From NCBI GenBank assembly GCA_030591195.1, contig JAUVBO010000305.1:1-5373 (forward strand): a DNA stretch of 5,373 nt, read 5' to 3'. Below are positions 1-4,992 of the stretch, one piece after another. The DNA comes from Pseudomonadota bacterium. Lineage in GTDB: Bacteria; Myxococcota; Polyangia; GCA-2747355; JACKDQ01. Made by a program: the position numbers and the translations under genes. The stretch's first letter is position 1. The number at the start of each line of letters is the position of its first letter. The notes under the pieces were generated by a model. It worked only from the letters and a program-made list of their open reading frames with translations. It was not told the DNA's origin and made no database searches.

Positions 1-53
1 CGGACAAGGAGGCCTTGAGAGACCGGGTGCTCGCCGACCTGCGCCCTCGCTAG
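1..53 (+). CDS. 3' end of an unidentified gene (partial)
   Basis: Reading from base 3, the frame gives DKEALRDRVLADLRPR and then TAG at 51-53. Third codon positions are almost all G or C, as in the confident genes of this window. The charged, helix-like end is typical of a cytoplasmic protein C-terminus. Only 16 codons are visible, so no family or function can be assigned. The frame stays open and coding-like after the stop (see the next entry), so the TAG may be a mutation inside a decayed gene and not a natural end. Confidence 0.4.
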   Translation, partial: DKEALRDRVLADLRPR

Positions 54-233
54 CGGCTGCCGAAGGTCCGCAGGCGGCTGCGGCACGCCCAAGCCCTCAA
101 CATCTCCCGCTGCAGGATCTTGCAGACGACGCGCAGCCGGTTGCTGCGGATCGGCGAAGCCCTGGCGGCGGACTCGTCGACGACCGCACGGGTGACCGCT
201 GGAACGCGACAACGCCGCTATAGACCGAGTTGA
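54..233 (+). pseudogene. Possible remnant of a basic, transposase-like coding region
   Basis: The frame ending at the TAG (51-53) continues for 59 codons to a TGA at 231-233. In the first ~45 codons nearly every third base is G or C (exceptions include CAA and GAA); the other two plus frames do not show this. That pattern is what coding sequence looks like at this GC content. The translation is Arg-rich and helical, with segments such as KVRRRLRHAQAL, TTRSRLLRIGEAL and RQRRYRPS. From memory, these resemble a basic middle stretch found in some ISNCY-type transposases. That similarity is weak and unverified. No start codon with a ribosome binding site is evident. The G/C bias fades towards the 3' end. 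It could also be readthrough sequence of no significance. Confidence 0.25.
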
Positions 234-253
234 CGTGACCGATCGCGCTGCGG

Positions 254-832
254 TCAGCGAGCGGCCTGCACGAAGGCCGCGATCCGGGTCGGGAGCTCGG
301 CGGTGACCAGCAGATCGAGGTAGCCGAGCCAGAACCGCTCGAGGGCCAGGCGCTGGTCGGGCTGCCCGAGCAGCCAGTCGAAGGACCGCCAGGCCGCCAG
401 CTCGACGTGCTCGGCGAAGCGGTGCAGCTGCAGCTCCTCGCTCCCGGCAGCCGCCTCGCACGCCGCGCGAAGCCCTCCAGCATTGTCCTTGAAGGCCGCC
501 ACGGCACCGCCGTTGATCTCCAGGCTCGCCCCCCAACTCAGCAACGTCTCGGCTGGATCACCTCTCCCCCATCCGAGCCCGAACCAAAAAAACGGAACCG
601 AGAACGCCCGGCTGGTGAAGTAGACCCCGTAGTTGTCCGGGTTGTCCTTCAGCGTCCGCTGCTCGAACGCCCCCACCCGCACCTCGAGCGCCGCGCCGAA
701 CAGCTCGGCGTTGGCGCGGAAGAACCGTCGCGCGGGCTGGAGCTCCCCGGCAACGATCGCGGCCGCGCTGGCGCGATCAAAGATCCGCCGCTCACACCCG
801 GCGATGATTCCCCACTTCGCGACTTCGGCCAT
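254..832 (-). CDS. Hypothetical protein, about 192 aa, family not recognised
   Basis: I do not recognise this protein. It starts MAEVAKWGII and ends FVQAAR before a TGA. It is soluble-looking, with no signal peptide or convincing membrane helix. Visible traits are an aromatic cluster around residues 78-88 (SVPFFWFGLGWG), a Gly-rich strand-like segment at 100-112, and a predominantly helical C-terminal half with many Leu, Ala and Trp (residues 115-192). I chose the ATG at 832-830 because GGTGAG lies three bases upstream. An alternative in-frame ATG at 877 would add 15 residues but has no visible ribosome binding site and would overlap the proposed promoter of the divergent operon. The gene is transcribed away from the two-paralogue/radical SAM operon, with only 84 bases between the starts. 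Shared regulation is therefore possible, but no functional link can be read from the sequence. Confidence 0.75.
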   Translation of the reverse strand: MAEVAKWGIIAGCERRIFDRASAAAIVAGELQPARRFFRANAELFGAALEVRVGAFEQRTLKDNPDNYGVYFTSRAFSVPFFWFGLGWGRGDPAETLLSWGASLEINGGAVAAFKDNAGGLRAACEAAAGSEELQLHRFAEHVELAAWRSFDWLLGQPDQRLALERFWLGYLDLLVTAELPTRIAAFVQAAR

Positions 833-848
833 CGGCTCACCATATGGG

Positions 849-877
849 TTGTTGCGTGGCGCTACTGGAAATATCAT
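849..877 (+). promoter_or_regulatory. Candidate sigma-70-type promoter of the three-gene operon
   Basis: TTGTTG (849-854) and TATCAT (872-877) are separated by 17 bases. The -10 matches TATAAT at five of six positions and the -35 matches TTGACA at three of six. This would start transcription near 884, giving a leader of about 33 bases before the first operon gene. The segment is also less GC-rich than the genes on either side, as expected of a promoter between divergent genes. Only the sequence match supports it. Confidence 0.4.
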
Positions 878-916
878 TGAGCTGGTCGGCGTTGGGCCGC
901 AAGAGGGAAGCGTGCG

Positions 917-1465
917 ATGGGGAACAAAACCGACATCAAGCCCGGAGAACAGGATGGGGTGAGCACCACGATCGTCGGGGGCCAGCCGCCAGGGCGCTGG
1001 CGCCGCTCGCTTCGCGGCGTGCCGGTCGGTGTCGAGCGGGTCCTGTTCGTCGCCGCGGATGACGATCTCTTCCGCCGCCAGCTGCTGGCCGATCCTGCCG
1101 CCGCGATCGCAGCTCGCCAGCTGATCCTGCGCAGCTCCGAGCTAGCGATGCTGCAGGCGATCCCCCCAGCCCAACTGGCTGCCACGATCGACAGCCTCGA
1201 CACGTCGCCGTCCAACGTCGAGCGCCGGACGTTCATGCGCGTCGCGGCCGCCGGCGCGATGACCATCGCAGCGGCGGGCTGCTCCGGCTCGGACTCCGAC
1301 GACCCGCCGACCTCGGACATGTATCCCGCACCCACCGGCGTGCGCCCTGACGCGATCGCGCCGCCACCAGATGCCGGGGCCGACCCCGCGGCGGATGCGG
1401 GGGCCGATGCCGAGCCAACAGTCGACCTGAGCCCGACCCGCGGCATCCAGCCCGACGCAACGTGA
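917..1465 (+). CDS. Leader-domain / internal Tat-lipobox protein 1 (candidate RiPP precursor), 182 aa
   Basis: Three regions are visible. Residues ~35-95 are a helical domain (VPVGVERVLFVAADD, then LLADPAAAIAAR, then ELAMLQAIPPAQL). They resemble the leader regions of NHLP/Os1348-type RiPP precursors, with the 'LLADPxxAI' element particularly alike. Residues 102-124 form a twin-arginine motif (ERRTFMR), an Ala-rich hydrophobic run and a lipobox-like AAAGC with Cys122. Residues 125-182 are an Asp/Pro/Ala-rich tail containing TGVRPD (140-145) and ending RGIQPDAT. The ATG at 917 follows AGAGGG with nine bases between. The gene is first in an operon: 26 bases separate its stop from the ATG of its paralogue, followed by a radical SAM gene. 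Inference: it is a substrate of that enzyme, exported by Tat. Alternatively, it is an ordinary small Tat lipoprotein with a low-complexity stalk and a cytoplasmic binding domain. The leader assignment is by eye only. Confidence 0.88.
   Translation: MGNKTDIKPGEQDGVSTTIVGGQPPGRWRRSLRGVPVGVERVLFVAADDDLFRRQLLADPAAAIAARQLILRSSELAMLQAIPPAQLAATIDSLDTSPSNVERRTFMRVAAAGAMTIAAAGCSGSDSDDPPTSDMYPAPTGVRPDAIAPPPDAGADPAADAGADAEPTVDLSPTRGIQPDAT
1220..1288 (+). other. Internal twin-arginine and lipobox segment of protein 1
   Basis: Codons 102-124 encode ERRTFMR, an Ala/Met/Ile hydrophobic stretch and AAAGCSG. The R-R-x-F-M-R core fits the Tat consensus (RRxFLK) and Cys122 fits a lipidation site. It lies about 100 residues from the N-terminus, where a normal signal peptide would be at residues 1-40. 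The matching segment occurs in the paralogue at almost the same position. No translation start with a ribosome binding site is visible immediately before it. Confidence 0.65.
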
Positions 1466-1477
1466 TCACCGGGACGC

Positions 1478-1483
1478 GAGGAG
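1478..1483 (+). promoter_or_regulatory. Ribosome binding site deciding the start of protein 2
   Basis: GAGGAG is followed after eight bases by the ATG at 1492. It favours this ATG over an in-frame GTG at 1462 that overlaps the previous stop codon. The choice is supported by the paralogue, since both proteins then begin M-G-(N/T)-K. Confidence 0.75.
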
Positions 1484-1491
1484 AACCAACG

Positions 1492-2082
1492 ATGGGGACG
1501 AAGCAACCACCAGGAGCCAGGGGTCAGCTCTCGGCCGACGAGCCGTCCCGACGACGAGGCGAACGGATCCAGGCCGTGCCCGTCGGGCTCGAGCGCGTGC
1601 TCTACGCCGCAGCGGAGGATCCGGCCTTTCGCGACGCGCTGCTCGACGACACCGAGCAGGCGATCGCAGCGCGCGGCTTCAAGCTGCGCGAGTCCGAGCG
1701 CGCGATGCTCCGCGCCGTGCCGCTGGAGCGGCTGCTGGCCGCGAGCGATGGGATCGACACCGCCCCGGCCGCCGTCGAGCGCCGGGGATTCATGCGCGCA
1801 GTCGCCGCGGGCGCGGCGGCGGTGGCGGTGGCCAACTGCGACGGGGCCGAGGATGACGGTCTCCCCGACTCAGCCGTCGACTCGACTCCCATGGCCGGCT
1901 TCGACGCGACCGGCAGCCGCCCGGACATGCCCGGGCCCGATCCCGACCTGACCGTCGACTCGACCGTCCCCGGCTACGACTCGACCGGGATCCGCCCCGA
2001 CGCACAGTACGATGCCCCCTCCGACACGGTGCCGGTCCCTGACATGCCGGCAGTCACTGGCATTCGCCCCGATGGTTCCTGA
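1492..2082 (+). CDS. Leader-domain / internal Tat-lipobox protein 2 (paralogue; candidate RiPP precursor), 196 aa
   Basis: This is a paralogue of the preceding gene with the same three-part layout. Residues ~29-89 are the helical leader-like domain (VPVGLERVLYAAAEDPAF, then AIAARGFKLRESERAML). Residues 96-118 are the internal Tat and lipobox segment (ERRGFMR, then Ala/Val-rich, then AVANCDG, Cys116). Residues 119-196 are an Asp/Pro-rich tail. The tail has three imperfect repeats about 25 residues apart, each ending in TGxRPD (140-145, 165-170, 189-194), and the protein stops two residues after the last. The leader and Tat regions are more alike between the paralogues than the tails, which differ in length and repeat number. 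That is how precursor families tend to diverge. Cys116 is the only cysteine. Sixteen bases after the stop comes the radical SAM gene. The alternative is a structural lipoprotein with a repetitive stalk. Confidence 0.9.
   Translation: MGTKQPPGARGQLSADEPSRRRGERIQAVPVGLERVLYAAAEDPAFRDALLDDTEQAIAARGFKLRESERAMLRAVPLERLLAASDGIDTAPAAVERRGFMRAVAAGAAAVAVANCDGAEDDGLPDSAVDSTPMAGFDATGSRPDMPGPDPDLTVDSTVPGYDSTGIRPDAQYDAPSDTVPVPDMPAVTGIRPDGS
1777..1845 (+). other. Internal twin-arginine and lipobox segment of protein 2
   Basis: Codons 96-118 encode ERRGFMR, an Ala/Val-rich hydrophobic run and VANCDG with Cys116. Arginine pair, phenylalanine, methionine and second arginine are identical to protein 1. Asp directly after the lipobox Cys would be an inner-membrane retention signal under the E. 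coli Lol rule, whereas protein 1 has Ser there. Whether that rule holds in this organism is unknown. Confidence 0.65.
1879..2073 (+). repeat. Imperfect tandem repeat encoding the TGxRPD tail of protein 2
   Basis: Three units are seen at protein level: DSTPMAGFDATGSRPD (130-145), DSTVPGYDSTGIRPD (156-170) and SDTVPVPDMPAVTGIRPD (177-194). The Thr of TGxRPD falls at residues 140, 165 and 189. At DNA level the units are diverged, with different codons for the same residues (for example CGCCCGGAC, CGCCCCGAC, CGCCCCGAT). Together with the conserved spacing, this suggests the peptide motif is being kept. Confidence 0.7.
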
Positions 2083-2098
2083 ACGCTAGGCGATCTCG

Positions 2099-3598
2099 AT
2101 GGCTGACATCACCCTGGTCAACCTCAACATGCTCTACCTACGCCACATGGATGGCGTCGAGCGAGAGCGCCACCTGCCCCTCGGTCCGCTCTACCTCACC
2201 GCCGCGCTCGAGCAGGCGGGCCTGGATGTCGATCTGCGCGACTACCAGCAGCACGACTGCGACGATCCCTTCAGCCGCGAGGCGATCGCCGACTTCTGCC
2301 ACGACCCCGCGCCGATCATCGGGCTGAGCTGCATGGCAAACCTGCTGCCGTTCACGGTCCTGGCGGCCGAGGAGCTGCGCCGCCGCTACCCCGATCGCGT
2401 GATCGTGCTCGGCGGGGTCGGCGCCAAGAGCGTCGAGCTCAAGGTGCTCGACGCCTTCCCCTGGATCGATGCCGTCGCCCACGGCGAGGGCGAGCGCACC
2501 GTGGTCGAGCTCGTGCGCGCGGTCAACGACGGCCGGCCGCTGGCCGGCATCGCGGGTCTTGCCGCCCGCGATCAGCAGGGCCGCCCGCGGCTGAGCCCAC
2601 CCCAGCCACGATTCACGGATCTCTCGGAGATCCCCCGGCCGGCCTACGATCACATCGACCTCAAGGCCTACGAGGGCTACGGGATGGTCAGCTCGCGCGG
2701 CTGTCCCTACCCCTGCACCTTCTGCTCGGTCGCGCCGGTGTGGAACTTCGAGACCTACTCGCGGGGCTACGAGGACCTGATCGACGAGATGCGGCTGCTG
2801 CACGAGGCGGCGGGCGTGAAGCTGTTCCTGTTCCAGGACGAGTTCTTCGTCTCGACCAAGAAACACGTGCTCGGCTTCTGCAACGCGCTCGCCCGTTCAG
2901 GGCTGAAGATCCACTGGAAGGCCTTCGGGCGGGTCAACCTGACCGACCTCGAGACGATGCAGGCGATGGCCGAGACCGGCTGCGTCGAGCTCCGCTACGG
3001 CATCGAGAGCGGCTCGAATGCGGTGCTGCAGCGGACGCGAAAGGGCTTCACCGTCGATCAGGCGATCGAGGTCGTAGCGGCCGCGGTGCAGCGTTTCCCG
3101 CGGGTCGACGCGTTCTTCGTCTGGGGGTTTCCGTTCGAGACGATGGAGGACTTCTACCAGACGCTCTTCCTGATGGTTTCCTATCGCCTGATGGGCGCCC
3201 GGGTGCTGCCCTCGCTGCTCTGCTACCTGCCCCAGACCGCGATCTACGAGGAGTACCGCGGCGATCCGAAGTTCCAGTTCTGCCCCGACCTGCTGCCCGA
3301 GTACATGCTCACGGGTCACGAGGTCTGTCACGCCTGGCGCGTGGAGATCGACGACGCGCACCGCTGGCTCTTTGACCTGGTCGAGCAACACCCGGAGATC
3401 TTCCCCGGCTTCTTCCACTACGACCTCGACGGCAATGTCCGGCCCAAGCTCGCTGCGCTGCGCGACCATGGCTTCTACGCCTCGCCCGACCGCGACGCGG
3501 GTGAGGGCACCGAGTCGTGCGGTGCCCACTCGCCGCGCCTCACCGAGCAGGGCGGGCGGCAGATCCTCAGCCGCCCCGATGACCCGGCGACTGCCTGA
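2099..3598 (+). CDS. Cobalamin-binding-type radical SAM enzyme, 499 aa
   Basis: The N-terminal ~150 residues look like a Rossmann-type B12-binding domain: VNLNMLYLRHM, GLDVDLRDYQ, IIGLSCMANL, VIVLGGVGAK (101-110) and HGEGERTVVEL (128-138). The radical SAM barrel follows, with CPYPCTFC (Cys202, Cys206, Cys209; CX3CX2C) for the 4Fe-4S cluster, LFQDEFF (244-250), YGIESG (300-305) and WGFPFET (342-348). The classical DxHxxG cobalamin ligand motif is absent; the equivalent position reads DYQQHD, as in family members that bind B12 without a lower His ligand. The C-terminus (~365-499) holds scattered Cys (375, 395, 410, 474), too few and too spread for an obvious SPASM domain, and ends in a polar low-complexity tail. 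These enzymes do radical methylations, cyclisations and related chemistry; the substrate is not readable here. A weak AGG lies eight bases before the ATG. Its position as the last gene after two leader-type proteins suggests those are the substrates. Confidence 0.93.
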   Translation: MADITLVNLNMLYLRHMDGVERERHLPLGPLYLTAALEQAGLDVDLRDYQQHDCDDPFSREAIADFCHDPAPIIGLSCMANLLPFTVLAAEELRRRYPDRVIVLGGVGAKSVELKVLDAFPWIDAVAHGEGERTVVELVRAVNDGRPLAGIAGLAARDQQGRPRLSPPQPRFTDLSEIPRPAYDHIDLKAYEGYGMVSSRGCPYPCTFCSVAPVWNFETYSRGYEDLIDEMRLLHEAAGVKLFLFQDEFFVSTKKHVLGFCNALARSGLKIHWKAFGRVNLTDLETMQAMAETGCVELRYGIESGSNAVLQRTRKGFTVDQAIEVVAAAVQRFPRVDAFFVWGFPFETMEDFYQTLFLMVSYRLMGARVLPSLLCYLPQTAIYEEYRGDPKFQFCPDLLPEYMLTGHEVCHAWRVEIDDAHRWLFDLVEQHPEIFPGFFHYDLDGNVRPKLAALRDHGFYASPDRDAGEGTESCGAHSPRLTEQGGRQILSRPDDPATA

Positions 3599-3607
3599 GG
3601 TGATCTG

Positions 3608-3624
3608 AGGGGCTGTCCGCCCCT
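3608..3624 (+). terminator. Stem-loop after the radical SAM gene (possible terminator)
   Basis: AGGGGC and GCCCCT pair around the five-base loop TGTCC, beginning nine bases after the TGA. No T-tract follows (TGGTGG instead), so this is not a canonical intrinsic terminator. It could mark the operon end or stabilise the 3' end of the mRNA. Confidence 0.4.
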
Positions 3625-3650
3625 TGGTGGCAGACGCAGTCGCCATCCTT

Positions 3651-3675
3651 CCGGCAATCTTCAGCAGCCGGCAAT
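3651..3675 (+). repeat. Direct repeat CCGGCAAT upstream of the sigma-54 promoter
   Basis: CCGGCAAT occurs at 3651-3658 and again at 3668-3675, start-to-start 17 bases. It lies about 80-105 bases before the predicted sigma-54 start point, where enhancer-binding activators usually sit. No activator family can be named from eight bases. Confidence 0.35.
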
Positions 3676-3730
3676 ATGCGTCCGTCATCGTACCTATTTG
3701 ACATCACACCCCTTGCCTTGCGTGCCGCCC

Positions 3731-3746
3731 GGGCACGGCTGTTGCA
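3731..3746 (+). promoter_or_regulatory. Sigma-54 (-24/-12) promoter of the inhibitor lipoprotein
   Basis: GGGCACG-GCTG-TTGCA matches the sigma-54 consensus TGGCACG-N4-TTGCW at every fixed position except the first T. The GG and GC elements have the required spacing. Transcription would begin near 3757, leaving a leader of about 40 bases before the ATG at 3797. Such promoters need an ATP-hydrolysing enhancer-binding protein, so this gene is probably signal-controlled, not constitutive. Confidence 0.65.
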
Positions 3747-3784
3747 GAGTGCCGCGGGCGAGGGAGCTACGGAGAGACGAGTCC

Positions 3785-3790
3785 AGGAGG
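3785..3790 (+). promoter_or_regulatory. Strong ribosome binding site fixing the lipoprotein start
   Basis: AGGAGG ends six bases before the ATG at 3797. It selects this start over an in-frame ATG at 3698, which would add 33 residues with no signal-peptide character. The upstream ATG also precedes the proposed sigma-54 promoter and would not be on that transcript. Confidence 0.85.
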
Positions 3791-3796
3791 CTCGCA

Positions 3797-4738
3797 ATGT
3801 TTAGAAATAGCAGTACGCATCGTTTGTCGTGGGGATTGGTTCCGGTTGTGGCTTCTGCTCTCTTGTTTGCATGCGGTGGCGTCGACCACACCCCCAGCAC
3901 GGCGGGAGGCGCCAAGGGGGACGACCCCGTCAGCAGTGACGACTACGTCAGCGTCAGCAATCAGATCGTGATCACTGAGAGCGACGACGGCAAGACGTTC
4001 GAGGTCAAAGAGGGCACCGACATCGTGGTCAAGCTGTCGTCCAACCCGTCGACCGGCTACGACTGGAGCGTCACAAACACCAACCGAACCTTCGGCCACC
4101 CGGCCTCGACCGAGTATGTTGCCGATGCCGGGCCAATGCTCGCAGGCAGTGGCGGCACGACCGTGATGACATGGGAAACCAAGGGAATGTTGTCGATGGT
4201 CGGCACCCACTCGGTGACGCTCGAGGAACGCCGCTCCTGGGACCCGCCGAGCTCCCCGTCCAACACCTCCTTCACCTTCACCGTCACCATCACGCCCACC
4301 TGCTATTGGGACGTGGTCTGCGAGGATGGCGCCTGCGTCCATGGTTTCAAGCTCGACGCCAATGGCTGCCAGACCTGCGAGTGCAGCGAGCCGTGCACCG
4401 ATAATGGCGACTGCGGCAGCGGCCGGTTCTGCAAGCTGGCCGATGGCCAGTGCCTGCTGCAGACCACCGTCATCCAACAGGGCGAGTGCACCGACCTGCC
4501 AAGCTTGCCCCCGATGTGCCCGGAGATGCTTGCCCCGGTGTGCGGCTGCGACGGCGAGACCTACGGTAACAGCTGCGATGCGACCGGCGTCTCGATCGCC
4601 CACGATGGCAGGTGCCTCGGCGACACCTGCGACGTCTCTCTCGACTACTGCGCCGCCGGCCACTACTGCGCGCCCGACTCCGAGGGAGCCACGCATGGCA
4701 CGTGCAAGGACTACGAGGCCGCTCCCGAGGCTCCGTAG
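3797..4738 (+). CDS. Lipoprotein with chagasin-like, antistasin-like and Kazal protease-inhibitor modules, 313 aa
   Basis: Residues 1-26 are a lipoprotein signal ending LLFAC (Cys26). Residues ~56-165 look like a chagasin/I42 cysteine-protease inhibitor domain with its three loops: NPSTGYDW (83-90), GSGGTTVMTW (117-126) and RRSWDP (145-150, in place of the usual RPW). Next is an antistasin-like module (Cys169-Cys196, with HGFKLDANGCQTCEC). A four-Cys module follows (Cys200, 206, 212, 219), then a bacterial-style Kazal domain (Cys231-Cys273, with PVCGCDGETYGNSC) and a last four-Cys module (Cys278-Cys303). Antistasin and Kazal domains typically inhibit serine proteases. The protein is probably anchored on the outer membrane with disulfide-bonded modules facing the periplasm or cell surface. 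It is transcribed alone from a sigma-54-type promoter. Inhibition has not been shown for this protein; the modules could be adhesive or structural. The antistasin call is less secure than the I42 and Kazal calls. Confidence 0.93.
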   Translation: MFRNSSTHRLSWGLVPVVASALLFACGGVDHTPSTAGGAKGDDPVSSDDYVSVSNQIVITESDDGKTFEVKEGTDIVVKLSSNPSTGYDWSVTNTNRTFGHPASTEYVADAGPMLAGSGGTTVMTWETKGMLSMVGTHSVTLEERRSWDPPSSPSNTSFTFTVTITPTCYWDVVCEDGACVHGFKLDANGCQTCECSEPCTDNGDCGSGRFCKLADGQCLLQTTVIQQGECTDLPSLPPMCPEMLAPVCGCDGETYGNSCDATGVSIAHDGRCLGDTCDVSLDYCAAGHYCAPDSEGATHGTCKDYEAAPEAP

Positions 4739-4848
4739 CGTCCACCGCCTGCCCGCCGCCGATGGTCGTCGACGATCGTCTGCCTGTCGCCCGTACCGTA
4801 CCTCCGGTCAAGCCGGCGAGCTTGCAGGCCAACCAAGTGCCCAGAGAC

Positions 4849-4876
4849 GCGAATGGCCCCGGAGAGGGGCCTTCGC
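4849..4876. terminator. Strong stem-loop between the lipoprotein gene and the tRNA (possible bidirectional terminator)
   Basis: GCGAA + GGCCCC pairs with GGGGCC + TTCGC around the loop GGAGA: 11 base pairs with a single bulged T at 4854. It lies between two convergent units, the lipoprotein gene ending at 4738 and the minus-strand tRNA ending at 4904. Neither side has an adjacent T-tract. On the minus strand a run of five T follows the tRNA CCA after one base, upstream of the hairpin. Confidence 0.5.
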
Positions 4877-4903
4877 AGAACATCTTGAAGCACTAAGAAA
4901 AAC

Positions 4904-4980
4904 TGGTCGGGGCGAGAAGATTTGAACTTCCGGCCTTTCGGTCCCGAACCGAACGCGCTACCAGGCTGCGCTACGCCCCG
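4904..4980 (-). tRNA. tRNA-Pro, anticodon CGG
   Basis: Read on the minus strand, this is a complete 77-base cloverleaf. The acceptor stem is CGGGGCG/CGCCCCG and the D arm GCGC...GCGC contains GGTA. The anticodon stem TTCGG/CCGAA carries the loop TTCGGGA, giving anticodon CGG, which reads the proline codon CCG. The T arm is GGAAG/CTTCT with loop TTCAAAT. The discriminator base is A and the 3' CCA is encoded. All stems pair, with one G-T pair closing the T stem. Confidence 0.96.
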
Positions 4981-4992
4981 CCAGAGCCAAGA

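Noticed and set aside
68..83. Stem-loop CCGCAG-GCGG-CTGCGG after the left-edge stop codon, as a terminator
   Set aside because: A six-pair stem with no T-tract inside a very GC-rich stretch is expected by chance, and it lies within a coding-like frame.
97..507. 136-codon minus-strand open frame rich in Ser, Arg and Pro
   Set aside because: Mostly overlaps the better-supported minus-strand gene (254-832) in another frame, with shadow-like composition and no ribosome binding site.
407..962. Plus-strand open frames across the minus-strand gene and into the intergenic region
   Set aside because: They are antisense shadows caused by high GC. They overlap the supported gene and the operon start and show no family features.
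874..1506. 210-codon minus-strand frame opposite protein 1
   Set aside because: Low-complexity Ser/Arg/Ala translation antisense to a gene with clear paralogy, motifs and a ribosome binding site.
2138..3688. Long minus-strand open frames opposite the radical SAM gene
   Set aside because: They mirror the G/C third-position bias of the sense gene and have no recognisable domains. The sense strand has intact catalytic motifs.
3698..3703. TTGACA as a sigma-70 -35 box for the lipoprotein gene
   Set aside because: The bases 17 away (CGTGCC) do not resemble a -10 element. The sigma-54 element downstream is a far better match.
3767..4696. 309-codon minus-strand frame opposite the inhibitor lipoprotein
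   Set aside because: Ala/Gly/Val-rich shadow translation. The sense strand has a lipobox, ordered Cys modules and a strong ribosome binding site.
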